Shown: positions 1-6,150 of the stretch, in pieces
Numbering within the stretch: position 1 is the first letter of the stretch
Layout: every line of letters begins with the position of its first letter
Source: JACCUZ01 sp038246575
GTDB lineage: Bacteria; Actinomycetota; Actinomycetes; JACCUZ01
Assembly: GCA_038246575.1 (NCBI GenBank)
Contig: JBBRVU010000133.1
Location: forward strand, 1 to 12,028
DNA: 12,028 bases
Reading direction: 5' to 3'
The notes under the pieces: generated by a model
What the model saw: the letters and a program-made list of their open reading frames with translations, nothing else
Databases searched by the model: none
Told to the model about the DNA's origin: nothing
Made by a program: the position numbers and the translations under genes

Positions 1-1
1 C

Positions 2-124
2 GCATACCGCACCTGCCGGACGATGGATGGCTACAGCATGGAGATCCTGCTGGGAGCCCCCGGGCACACGCGCACCTGGGCGATCGCCTCGGTGATCGAC
101 TCCATGCGGCATGAGCTGGGCTGA
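2..124 (+). CDS. C-terminal end of an unrecognised protein (partial)
   Basis: The 3' end of an open frame enters from the left edge, giving 40 residues before TGA at 122-124. The visible peptide includes MDGYSMEILLGAPGHTRTW and ends SMRHELG. Codon use is strongly G/C-biased at third positions, so it looks coding, but I do not recognise the family. It lies immediately outside the tRNA-derived attachment site, on the side away from the integrase, so it is probably chromosomal DNA flanking the integrated element rather than part of it. Its start is outside the window. Confidence 0.55.
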   Translation, partial: AYRTCRTMDGYSMEILLGAPGHTRTWAIASVIDSMRHELG

Positions 125-176
125 CGCCCGCCGTCGGTCGCTCTTCTCGACCGGGCGCAGCAGGACACTCGATCGG

Positions 177-217
177 TGCCCCCGGTAGGATTCGAACCTA
201 CGCCACCGCCTCCGGAG
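177..217 (-). other. 3' half of a tRNA-Arg(CCG) gene: probable attachment-site core
   Basis: Read on the minus strand this stretch gives anticodon loop CTCCGGA (anticodon CCG, 211-217), the 3' anticodon strand GGCGG, a 4-nt variable loop, T-arm GTAGG-TTCGAAT-CCTAC, acceptor strand CGGGGGC and discriminator A. The matching 5' anticodon strand (CCGCC) and the D-arm are absent to the right (218 onward), so this is a half gene cut at the anticodon loop. CCA is not encoded. Tyrosine integrases commonly cross over in the anticodon or T loop of tRNA genes and carry the 3' half with them. With the integrase 145 bp to the right, this is most likely the end of the element holding the displaced 3' half, and an intact tRNA-Arg(CCG) is expected at the other end. 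Confidence 0.8.
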
Positions 218-260
218 CGCCTTTCGGGGCTTGTCGGACCCCGCTCGTACAGTCGTGAAC

Positions 261-349
261 ATGCCCCTGACCTGCGGCTTTGCTGTTATCCCGTGACAAC
301 GGGTGTCGGCCAATGTCGCGCAGTCTGTGGTCAGAATGTGGTCAAGATC
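261..349 (+). repeat. Diverged repeat block A upstream of the integrase (candidate arm-type sites)
   Basis: Bases 261-281 match 1605-1625 with two mismatches over 21 nt (shared core CTGACCTGCGG), and both blocks end in CAAGATC (343-349 and 1681-1687), in the same orientation and with similar spacing (82 and 76 nt from block start). Block A also holds two exact TGTGGTCA octamers at 326-333 and 337-344, eleven bases apart, which is one helical turn. Short direct repeats next to an integrase gene are typical of arm-type integrase or excisionase sites. That role is inference. Confidence 0.5.
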
Positions 350-361
350 GCGATGAGGTGA

Positions 362-1558
362 GTGCAAATGGCCAGTCTCCGCTACCGGGCCGGCGGGTGG
401 GACCTGCGCTACCGGGAACGCTCGGGCAAGGAGCGCACCGAGCGGTTCCGCGGCGGAAGCGGCAGGCGGCCGCCGCCGTCAGCGCTGGAACGCAAGGGCG
501 CCGTGGAGGCGCAGCTCATCCGGGGGACCTACGTCTCCCGTGACCTGCGCGAGCAGGCCTTCCGGGTCTACTACGACCGGTGGGTCGCGTCGCGGCAGAT
601 CAGTGCGACGCGCAAGTACACCGATGACCAGCGGGCCGCGAAGCATGTGCTGCCCTACTGGGGCACCTGGGCGATCTGCGACATTCGACCCTCCGACATC
701 GACGACTGGATCGCGCTGCTGTCCAAGTCGATGGGCCCTCACTCCGTGCGGCACTGCTACGGCCTGTTGCGCGGCCCCCTGCGTCGGGCCATCAAAGACC
801 GGGTCATAGACAACCCGTGCATCGACATCGCCCTGCCCAGGAAGCCGGACCTCCGGAAGACCTTTGACGACGTCCTCACCGCCGTCGAGGTCGATCGGCT
901 GGTCGAAGCGGTCGTGGATCCCGACCCCCGCTACGCAGCCTTGAAGACCAATGGTCGCTACCGCGCGTTGCTGTTCATGGGCTGCTGGCTCGGGCCGCGG
1001 TGGAACGAAGCGATCGGCCTACGTCTCTGCGACATCAACCCGCTGCGCAAGGAGCTCACCTTCGGTCGGATCGTGGTGAACCAGAACGGGAACACCACGT
1101 TCACCGAGGCGATGTCCAAGACCGACGACGCGCGCACCGTGCCCGTGCCCACCGACGTGATGGACGCTTTGGTGGATCACATCAGGACCTACCGGCCCGG
1201 TGCAGGGCGGGAAGACTTCCTGTTTGTCAGCAACAACGACGGCGGTCACATTCTGCGCAGCAGCTTCGCCCGCAACGTGTTGGCGAAGTCCGTCAAGCGC
1301 GCCGGTCTGGACGGCCGGCACGTCACCTGGCTGACCTTGAGACATACGGCCGCGTCTCTGATGTTCGACGCCGGGCTCACCCTCTTCGAGGTCCAACAAC
1401 GCCTCGGGCACCGCAGCCCGACGATGACCGCCGAGGTCTACACCCACCTGATGCGTGAACGCTACGAGGAGGGCCGGCAGAAGCTGGAGTTCTACATGCG
1501 GTCTCAACGCTCGCCGGACAGGCAGTCGGCCGACGAACAGCCGACAACGGCATCCTGA
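362..1558 (+). CDS. Tyrosine recombinase / site-specific integrase
   Basis: A phage/ICE-type integrase of 398 aa (GTG at 362; an ATG at 368 is equally possible). It catalyses integration and excision at the adjacent tRNA-Arg site. The N-terminal part (about 1-60) is a basic arm-binding-type region, about 60-165 is the SAM-like core-binding domain, and about 185-385 is the catalytic domain. Catalytic residues visible are Arg213 (GPRWNEA), Lys253 (SKTDDAR), Arg327 (TLRHTAAS), His350 (LGHRS) and nucleophile Tyr360 (VYTHL). The usual first His of the HxLRH box is Leu324 (LTLRH), an uncommon change that may lower activity. Box I reads GPRW where GLRW is usual. The frame is otherwise complete and the length is normal for actinobacterial integrases. 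Two diverged repeat blocks bracket the gene. Confidence 0.93.
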   Translation: MQMASLRYRAGGWDLRYRERSGKERTERFRGGSGRRPPPSALERKGAVEAQLIRGTYVSRDLREQAFRVYYDRWVASRQISATRKYTDDQRAAKHVLPYWGTWAICDIRPSDIDDWIALLSKSMGPHSVRHCYGLLRGPLRRAIKDRVIDNPCIDIALPRKPDLRKTFDDVLTAVEVDRLVEAVVDPDPRYAALKTNGRYRALLFMGCWLGPRWNEAIGLRLCDINPLRKELTFGRIVVNQNGNTTFTEAMSKTDDARTVPVPTDVMDALVDHIRTYRPGAGREDFLFVSNNDGGHILRSSFARNVLAKSVKRAGLDGRHVTWLTLRHTAASLMFDAGLTLFEVQQRLGHRSPTMTAEVYTHLMRERYEEGRQKLEFYMRSQRSPDRQSADEQPTTAS

Positions 1559-1604
1559 TTAGACGGATCCAGGGGGTTCGCAGCCATCCATCTGCGTCGA
1601 CATT

Positions 1605-1687
1605 ATGCCTCTGACCTGCGGTTTTCGATAGCGATCTTCCGCAGCTGTCTGCCCGTTGGCTGTTGTTAGCAAAGTGTTGGCAAGATC
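1605..1687 (+). repeat. Diverged repeat block B downstream of the integrase
   Basis: Second copy of the block found at 261-349, same orientation: 19 of 21 bases match at its start and it ends with the same CAAGATC. The TGTGGTCA pair of block A is degraded here to TGTTGTTA and AGTGTTGG. The 244-nt space 1559-1802 otherwise shows no gene. It may be a second set of recombinase-binding sites or a leftover from another element that used the same att region. Confidence 0.45.
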
Positions 1688-1802
1688 GGCGCCGTCGGCG
1701 GTCGTCCACGCCTCGTGGCGCCGGATGAAGCCCGCCGGGTCTGACTGCCGGCGGCAGGGCAACGTCCGGCCGCATGCCAGTCACGACGGGCATCATGGAG
1801 TC

Positions 1803-2174
1803 GTGAGCACGACGTCGCCGCCCTACCCGCCGCCCACCCCTGGGGGCGGCTATGCGCTGCGCGCGGTCGTCGTGGCCGACTCGCTGGACGACCTGCACGG
1901 CCCGACGCACGGCGAGGTGCGGCTGCCGCTGCACCTTGACGCCTCAGCCCGTCCGGTCTATGACCTGGACCAGGACTACTTCCGCCAGCTCGTGTACCGG
2001 CTGGTCTTGCTGGAGGCCTCCACCGTCGAGGACCTCAACGCGTGGCTGGACGGTGACACCCTGGTGCGGGACTGGCCAACCCTGTACCTGCCGCGTGTGG
2101 TGCGCGCCGCCTGGGAGCAACGCCACCCCGCCCTCCGCAGGCGCGGGGCGGGCCCGCACGTACCGCGGCCCTGA
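1803..2174 (+). CDS. Conserved small protein upstream of the AbiEii-like toxin (probable antitoxin partner)
   Basis: Predicted 123-aa protein starting at GTG 1803. It begins with a Pro-rich stretch (SPPYPPPTPGGG), then an acidic middle (VYDLDQDYFRQLVYRLVLLEA) and ends with WPTLYLPRVVRAAWEQRHPALR. From memory, short actinobacterial proteins with the patterns 'EDL..WLDGD.L...WP.LYLP' and 'RxAWExRHPxLR' occur directly upstream of AbiEii/AbiGii-type nucleotidyltransferases. I infer that it is the antitoxin-like half of such a pair. The toxin remnant begins 2 nt after its stop, consistent with translational coupling. No DNA-binding motif is obvious. Because the toxin is broken, this gene is probably an orphan. 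Confidence 0.7.
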   Translation: MSTTSPPYPPPTPGGGYALRAVVVADSLDDLHGPTHGEVRLPLHLDASARPVYDLDQDYFRQLVYRLVLLEASTVEDLNAWLDGDTLVRDWPTLYLPRVVRAAWEQRHPALRRRGAGPHVPRP

Positions 2175-2176
2175 CG

Positions 2177-2400
2177 GTGGGCGTCGACCCGTTCCAAGCC
2201 GAGGTTGCGCGCGTCGCTCTGGTCGCCGCGGCCGATCACGGGTTCGCACTGGCCGGCGGCAACGCGTTGGTCCACACGGCCTGGTGGAACGCCCGACCCA
2301 GGACGTCGACCTGTTCAGTCCCGAGGCCGGCGCACCCGGGGCGGTTCTCGACTCGGTGCGCCAGGCCAGCCCGCGGGCCGGGGTCGTCAACCCAAGACCA
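2177..2400 (+). pseudogene. AbiEii/AbiGii-type nucleotidyltransferase toxin, frameshifted remnant
   Basis: The frame opens with GTG at 2177 and encodes DPFQAEVARVALVAAADHGFALAGGNALV, the N-terminus of an AbiEii-like nucleotidyltransferase with its GG motif. It then loses frame near 2270. The continuation HGLVERPTQDVDLFSPEAG, with the DxD metal-binding motif, is in the next frame back, as expected after loss of one base. A further shift follows near 2390. Intact AbiEii proteins are far longer (roughly 200-300 aa) and transfer nucleotides in type IV toxin-antitoxin phage-defence systems. Here the GG and DxD motifs are in different frames, so no active enzyme can be made. It sits 2 nt after the putative antitoxin. 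Confidence 0.75.
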
Positions 2401-2600
2401 TCGCCGAGACATGGCGAGCGGGACGACTCGCAGTCCCCGGGCTCATGGTTGATCTCAGCTGAAGACTGCTCCGGGACGATGCGGCGTACCGCAAGCGGAT
2501 CCTGTTGCGGTGCACGCCTGGGGCGTGGGAGGCCACCGGTCAGGTGCCGCGGGACTCGGCGAGGCGTCGGAGCCAGTACCGGAACCAGTCGGGGCCGTAG
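2388..2600 (+). pseudogene. C-terminal remnant of an unrecognised protein, interrupted by an in-frame TGA
   Basis: One frame reads TIAETWRAGRLAVPGLMVDLS, a TGA at 2463-2465, then RLLRDDAAYRKRILLRC and TPGAWEATGQV before ending at TAG 2598-2600. Both halves are in the same frame and look like one protein, so the TGA is probably a CGA-to-TGA nonsense change. I do not recognise the family, and it does not resemble the C-terminal part of AbiEii as I know it. It may have been joined to the toxin N-terminus by a deletion. Its last 61 bases overlap the end of the proline dehydrogenase gene on the other strand. Confidence 0.45.
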
Positions 2601-3415
2601 GGGACATAGACCCGGGTCGAGACGTCGCCCTCGCGTAGCTGGTCAAGAGTCTCGGGCCGGACGCCAAGCAGCTGCTCGACCGGTACTGGCCCCAGGGTGA
2701 GCAGGAGTGCCTGGCGCAGCCGAGGGTCGTGGGTGGCCATGGACCAGGTCGCGCCCGCTTCCGCGAGCCGGAAGCCCAGACGCAGGTAGGCGAGGTCGGT
2801 GGGCTCTCCGTAGGGATGGACGCCGGTGGTCTCGAGGTAGGCACCCTTGACCAGCCGGACGTGCACGCCGGCGTCGCTCAGGGTGTCGGCGTCGACGGGT
2901 GAGCGGAGCAGGTTCGCCTGAAGTGTCGCGCCCAGCCGATCGGCGAGGCCGCGCCCGGCCACCTCGAGGACGCAGGTCAACACGGCGTCGGTGCGTGCGG
3001 CGTCCTCTGCCCCGACCTGGACTCGTCGTCCTTCGGGCAGGGTGTTGGCGATGGCGACGAGGCGATCGGCGGCATCGGCTGGACTGCTGTCCAGGGCCAG
3101 GTGGGTCAGGTCCAGCGAGAGCCACGCATCGGCAGGAGGTGGCGGCAGCGCCGCTGCCAGCGACTGGTAGTCCTCGACCACCCGGTCGGCGGTCGCCGGG
3201 TCGCGCACCAGCTCGCCGAACAGGTCGACGCTTACCCCGTGGCCCCCCTCGAGCAGGCTTGCCGTGGTGCTCAGCGCCTCGGCCCGGGAACGGCCGGCGA
3301 CGTAGCGCGACGCGGCCCGCCAGGCAGCGGCTTCGCCACCGGGCACGGCCTTGACGAGCCGCTCGAGCGGCTCGCTGGTTGCCATCCGGAACAACACGGC
3401 ACGGCCGACTCCCAC
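2540..3415 (-). CDS. Proline dehydrogenase (monofunctional, FAD-dependent)
   Basis: Encodes 291 aa, close to the usual length of monofunctional bacterial proline dehydrogenases. The enzyme oxidises L-proline to 1-pyrroline-5-carboxylate and passes electrons through FAD to the respiratory chain. Family landmarks are VRLVKGAYLE (about residue 185), ATHD, EQLLGVRPE, and the C-terminal segment VYVPYGPDWFRYWLRRLAE with the Arg pair that binds the substrate carboxylate. The start is GTG at 3415, preceded by a purine-rich AAGGTTGAGG; an internal Met (FRMATSEPLERLV) is an alternative. The usual partner P5C dehydrogenase is not in the window. The gene lies between pseudogene debris and shows no disruption. 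Confidence 0.92.
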   Translation of the reverse strand: MGVGRAVLFRMATSEPLERLVKAVPGGEAAAWRAASRYVAGRSRAEALSTTASLLEGGHGVSVDLFGELVRDPATADRVVEDYQSLAAALPPPPADAWLSLDLTHLALDSSPADAADRLVAIANTLPEGRRVQVGAEDAARTDAVLTCVLEVAGRGLADRLGATLQANLLRSPVDADTLSDAGVHVRLVKGAYLETTGVHPYGEPTDLAYLRLGFRLAEAGATWSMATHDPRLRQALLLTLGPVPVEQLLGVRPETLDQLREGDVSTRVYVPYGPDWFRYWLRRLAESRGT

Positions 3416-3540
3416 GACCTCAACCTTGCCATGCCATCCTCAGCGGAGCGGGGCCCTTCGCCGAGGATCTGCGAGACCCGTATGGGGATCGGCCACCGGC
3501 ACTCTGGTGCAGGAGAGCGGACGCTATGACTGGCACGATG

Positions 3541-3564
3541 ATGGCCATGGCCATGGCCATGGCC
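3541..3564 (+). repeat. (ATGGCC)x4 hexanucleotide tandem repeat
   Basis: Four perfect copies of ATGGCC. Because GGCCAT is its own reverse complement, the tract encodes Met-Ala repeats on both strands. A possible 37-codon plus-strand frame begins at ATG 3526 behind AGGAG at 3511-3515 and runs through the repeat, but nothing in its product is recognisable. Confidence 0.85.
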
Positions 3565-3613
3565 GCTGCCCGCGAACCTCGTTCGTACCCTGGCTGGTTG
3601 CTCAACGAGATAA

Positions 3614-3715
3614 ACAAATGCTGGGAGGGAGAACCTTGATGCCAGCCATGTCGCGCGCTACGACGCGAAGGAGGACGCGGGCGCTGTCGACGAGATCGTC
3701 CTGCTCAGGCCGAGC
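3614..3715 (+). pseudogene. Possible N-terminal fragment of a class I methyltransferase
   Basis: The frame reads ENLDASHVARYDAKEDAGAV then DEIVLLRP. This resembles the N-terminal 'HVxRYDxK' opening of actinobacterial SAM-dependent methyltransferases. No SAM-binding motif follows, because the sequence runs into the end of the DUF1918 gene on the other strand. The assignment rests on about 25 residues. The rest of the 309-nt space between the proline dehydrogenase and DUF1918 genes shows only the hexanucleotide repeat. Confidence 0.3.
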
Positions 3716-3724
3716 CCACCGACT

Positions 3725-3925
3725 TCAGATGCTCACGCCGCTCTTCGGATGCTCCACGGACGCGTCCCCTCCGGGAAACACGAGCACCTCATGCCCATCG
3801 TCGCGGCGGACGAGGTACGGCGGCGCCCCGTCGCGCCCCCGAATCTCGATGATCTCGGACGTCTGGTCGGGCGTACCGACAACCCGGCCGTGCACGTGCA
3901 GCCGGTCACCCACTACTGCGCGCAT
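3725..3925 (-). CDS. DUF1918 domain protein
   Basis: Small 66-aa protein covering nearly the whole DUF1918 domain: MRAVVGDRLHVHGRVVG, then EIIEIRGRDGAPPYLVR and DDGHEVLVFPGGD. This family is common in Actinobacteria as a single small SH3-like beta-barrel of unknown function. The start at 3925 is preferred over the longer upstream frame because GAGAGGAG lies 5-12 nt before it and the domain begins exactly there. It is monocistronic, and no operator is visible. Confidence 0.9.
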   Translation of the reverse strand: MRAVVGDRLHVHGRVVGTPDQTSEIIEIRGRDGAPPYLVRRDDGHEVLVFPGGDASVEHPKSGVSI

Positions 3926-4206
3926 GGCAACTCCTCTCAAGGGTCCACTCCAACAGCCTCTACCTTCCGGCCCGTCAGCGGAAGAGGGACTAATGCGCCC
4001 GGGCTCAGAGCCTGAATCGCCCAACCAGCCCGCCGGCCGCGTCGTTGGCTCGCGTGCAGTCTGGGCACCCGAGTCTCAGAGCGCCCCGTTGACGAGCACC
4101 AGGCCGTCGTCACCGAGCCACGAGAAACGTCCTTACCTAGCCGCAGACAGCGCGCAATGATGTCCGGCCAGAAATCCTGTTCCGGTCGCGGATCGGCTAC
4201 CGGCCG
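3926..4206. other. 281-nt intergenic stretch without a clear gene
   Basis: No complete gene is seen. It carries the ribosome-binding site of the DUF1918 gene at its left end. On the minus strand, 4076-4132 reads GRFSWLGDDGLVLVNGAL followed by a stop, which looks like the tail of a real protein, but it is too short to assign. Confidence 0.5.
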
Positions 4207-4723
4207 CTAGTCGGAGCGCTTTCGATCGGTCCAGGAGGTCAGGCCAAGCAGGACGCCCCAGAGGAGGAACCACGGCTCCCACAGCAGCAGTCTCCACCTG
4301 AACACCGTGGCGTCCGGGGGTGGGCTAGGGGTGACGACGCCGAACGCGACCTGCGCTACGGAGGTGACCTGGAGGACCCCGTACACCGTCAGCAGGACTG
4401 CCCCCGCTCCCGGCGGCCAGCAGGAGCCACCGCCGGGGCGCCCTGCGTCCCCACGGCTGGACCAGGGCCAGCATCCCGCCAGCGACCTTCAGGACGCCGG
4501 TAAACCACAGCAGCGCCACTATCATCGGATCCAGTGCCACAGCCCACTCTTCGAAGTGCCCACCCAGGGTGCTTACCCCGGCCGTGCCGCCAGCGCTCCA
4601 GTAGAAGGTGACGGCCGCGAAACTGAAGGCCATCGCGGCGGCCGCGTAGCCGGGCCACGGCCAAGCCAGAGCACGTCGGTCCACCTGCTCGGTTGACGTC
4701 GGCCGCGGGTCATGAGCGGTCAT
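4207..4723 (-). pseudogene. Four-helix membrane protein, DUF3995-like, with a +1 frameshift
   Basis: The first 108 or so codons give MTAHDPRPTSTEQ then two membrane segments (YAAAAMAFSFAAVTFYWSAG and DPMIVALLWFTGVLKVAGGM) and the start of a third. The frame breaks at a G5 run (C5 at 4401-4405 on the plus strand). One base on, the protein continues AVLLTVYGVLQVTSVAQVAF, a fourth segment (LLLWEPWFLLWGVLLGL) and DRKRSD before TAG at 4207-4209. Removing one G restores a 171-aa protein. The layout and the YWSAGG motif fit DUF3995-type membrane proteins. AGAGGA lies 9 nt before the ATG. It may be a true pseudogene or a homopolymer error. It is the last gene of the run from 6150. Confidence 0.75.
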
Positions 4724-4828
4724 TGGCGAGTGTCCTCTCCAGCGCGGTGGCGGTCAGGGCGGACAGGCGCTGTCATCGATCGTAGGCCGTCGCGGGCACA
4801 TGACCCGGGTCCTGGCCGTGCTCGCCGG

Positions 4829-5653
4829 TCAGCGCCTCCCGGGGAGGGCGGCCGGGGGGAGCGCGCCTTGCGCGCCGGCGGCCGCGACGGTGCAGCACTT
4901 GCCGAGCAGGACAACCGAGGTCGCGCCGGCGGCGAACGAGCTCCGGCGGGACGTGGCGCAGTCGTGAAACGGCGTCTGCTCCTCGCGCAGGAAGTGCCCG
5001 GCGAACAGCGCGTGAACGACGGCCCTGGTCGGGCCGGTCCGCCACCGGTCCCAGCGGCGGGCGGGCCGGGAGCAGAACGAGTACGCGATCAGCCCGCCGG
5101 GCTGCAGCACCCGCAGCATCTCCGCGACCGCGGCGGACGGGCTGTCGACCGTCTCGATGACCCAGGCGGACATCACGACGTCGAAGGTGCTGTCGGCGAA
5201 CGGCAGCGCCCCGACGGACGCGACGGCCCTGGGGTCGTGCAGGTCGCCGGCGCGCGCGAGCATCCCAGGCGAAATGTCCACCAGCACGGGGTGAACGTCG
5301 GGCAGGGCCAACGCCAGGCGCCGGGACATGGCCCCGGTCCCCGCCCCGGCGTCGAGGACCCGCGGACGGGCGGACGCGGCGGCGGCGCGGGTTACTGCGT
5401 CGAGCATCGCCTTTTCGGCCGCGCGGCCGGCGACCAACAGCCAGAGCCGCCGCCAATACCGGTCGTAGTGTCCGGCGACCCTCTCGTACGTCGATCGGAC
5501 CCGTGCGGAGCGACCTGCAGCGGCGGTGTCGCCGAGCGCCGGTCGGGCTGGCTGCCGGGGCACGTGGGCGCGGGCCGCGTCGAGCAGGTCCTGAGCGCGC
5601 CACAGCACTGTCCGGGGCCCGTCGGGCGCCTGGTCGGGCTGGTCCTCGCTCAT
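4829..5653 (-). CDS. Class I SAM-dependent methyltransferase (UbiE/type-11 fold)
   Basis: Encodes 274 aa. After a charged N-terminal region, YERVAGHYDRYWRRLW leads into the Rossmann fold: motif I VLDAGAGTGAMSRRLA (about residues 99-114), the acidic strand end LVDISPGMLARA, motif II ALPFADSTFDVVMSAWVIE, and motif III LRVLQPGGLIAYSF. It transfers a methyl group from SAM to an unknown acceptor. The C-terminus carries three Cys in the last 50 residues (HDCATS, GKCCTV), which is more than expected and could bind metal or thiol. The start ATG is 6 nt after the stop of the secreted peptide gene, so translation is probably coupled. The acceptor cannot be read from the sequence; methyl transfer to a thiol or metalloid compound is only a possibility. 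Confidence 0.88.
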   Translation of the reverse strand: MSEDQPDQAPDGPRTVLWRAQDLLDAARAHVPRQPARPALGDTAAAGRSARVRSTYERVAGHYDRYWRRLWLLVAGRAAEKAMLDAVTRAAAASARPRVLDAGAGTGAMSRRLALALPDVHPVLVDISPGMLARAGDLHDPRAVASVGALPFADSTFDVVMSAWVIETVDSPSAAVAEMLRVLQPGGLIAYSFCSRPARRWDRWRTGPTRAVVHALFAGHFLREEQTPFHDCATSRRSSFAAGATSVVLLGKCCTVAAAGAQGALPPAALPGRR

Positions 5654-5659
5654 GCGGTT

Positions 5660-5920
5660 CTACTTTCTACTCGGTCGAGCCGGCGACGAGCACGCTGAGC
5701 AGTGCATGCCGGTCATGGCGTCCGTGGCCGCCGGGCGGCGGTGATAGCCCGGGTTGTGCAGTCCGCTGAAGCCGGTCGACATCGGCTCGCAGGAGGACAC
5801 GTGCGATCTGAACGTCGTGGCCCGCGGCTCCGCGGCGGCCGGGCCAGCGGCGCCGACGACCAGCGCCATCGGCACCATGAGGGCCGAGCCGGCCAGCGGG
5901 CAGAGACGGGGGATGTTCAT
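5660..5920 (-). CDS. Small secreted protein with a signal peptide, His/Cys/Met-containing
   Basis: Encodes 86 aa. It opens MNIPRLCPLAGSALMVPMAL then VVGAAGPAAAEP, a Sec signal peptide with AAA-EP as the likely cleavage site near residue 31. The mature part contains SHVSSCEPMSTGFSGLHNPG, then YHRR, DAMTGMHCSAC. The 'GFSGxxNPGxH' pattern is one I associate with uncharacterised small secreted actinobacterial proteins. Two His, three Cys and three Met within 40 residues suggest metal or redox binding outside the membrane, which is inference. The start is chosen because the signal peptide begins there; the frame stays open far upstream without sense. It is followed after 6 nt by the methyltransferase. 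Confidence 0.75.
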   Translation of the reverse strand: MNIPRLCPLAGSALMVPMALVVGAAGPAAAEPRATTFRSHVSSCEPMSTGFSGLHNPGYHRRPAATDAMTGMHCSACSSPARPSRK

Positions 5921-6006
5921 GGCGACCTCCCAGGTCGACCTGGGACGTACCGGACGGCCCAGCGGGAAGGCCCACGCGGCCGGCTTCCGCTGCCCGTGCG
6001 CGTGCG

Positions 6007-6150
6007 TCACGCCGTCGTCGTGCGTGTGGTCCGCCGAACCGGGTCGCGGCCGCCCATGTCGCCCGAGCCGCCGACGTTGCCCCTCAGGTACAGGACCGCG
6101 CCGACGGCGACGAGCCCCATGATGAGGTACGAGTGCTTGCCCTTGTTCAT
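6007..6150 (-). CDS. 47-aa single-pass membrane peptide
   Basis: The sequence MNKGKHSYLIMGLVAVGAVL then YLRGNVGGSGDMGG has a short basic N-terminus, one hydrophobic helix (residues about 8-23) and a Gly/Arg/Thr tail. AGAGG lies 8-12 nt before the ATG at 6150. It is the first gene of a minus-strand run (86 nt to the secreted peptide gene). No family is recognised beyond a likeness to short single-helix peptides seen beside metal-resistance genes. The product would sit in the cytoplasmic membrane. Confidence 0.6.
   Translation of the reverse strand: MNKGKHSYLIMGLVAVGAVLYLRGNVGGSGDMGGRDPVRRTTRTTTA

Noticed and set aside
4076..4132. Minus-strand peptide GRFSWLGDDGLVLVNGAL followed by a stop
   Set aside because: It looks like a real protein tail, but 18 residues preceded by a stop codon are not enough to call a gene.
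4712..5698. 328-codon plus-strand open frame
   Set aside because: It is antisense to the methyltransferase; composition is Gly/Arg-rich and without domain features.
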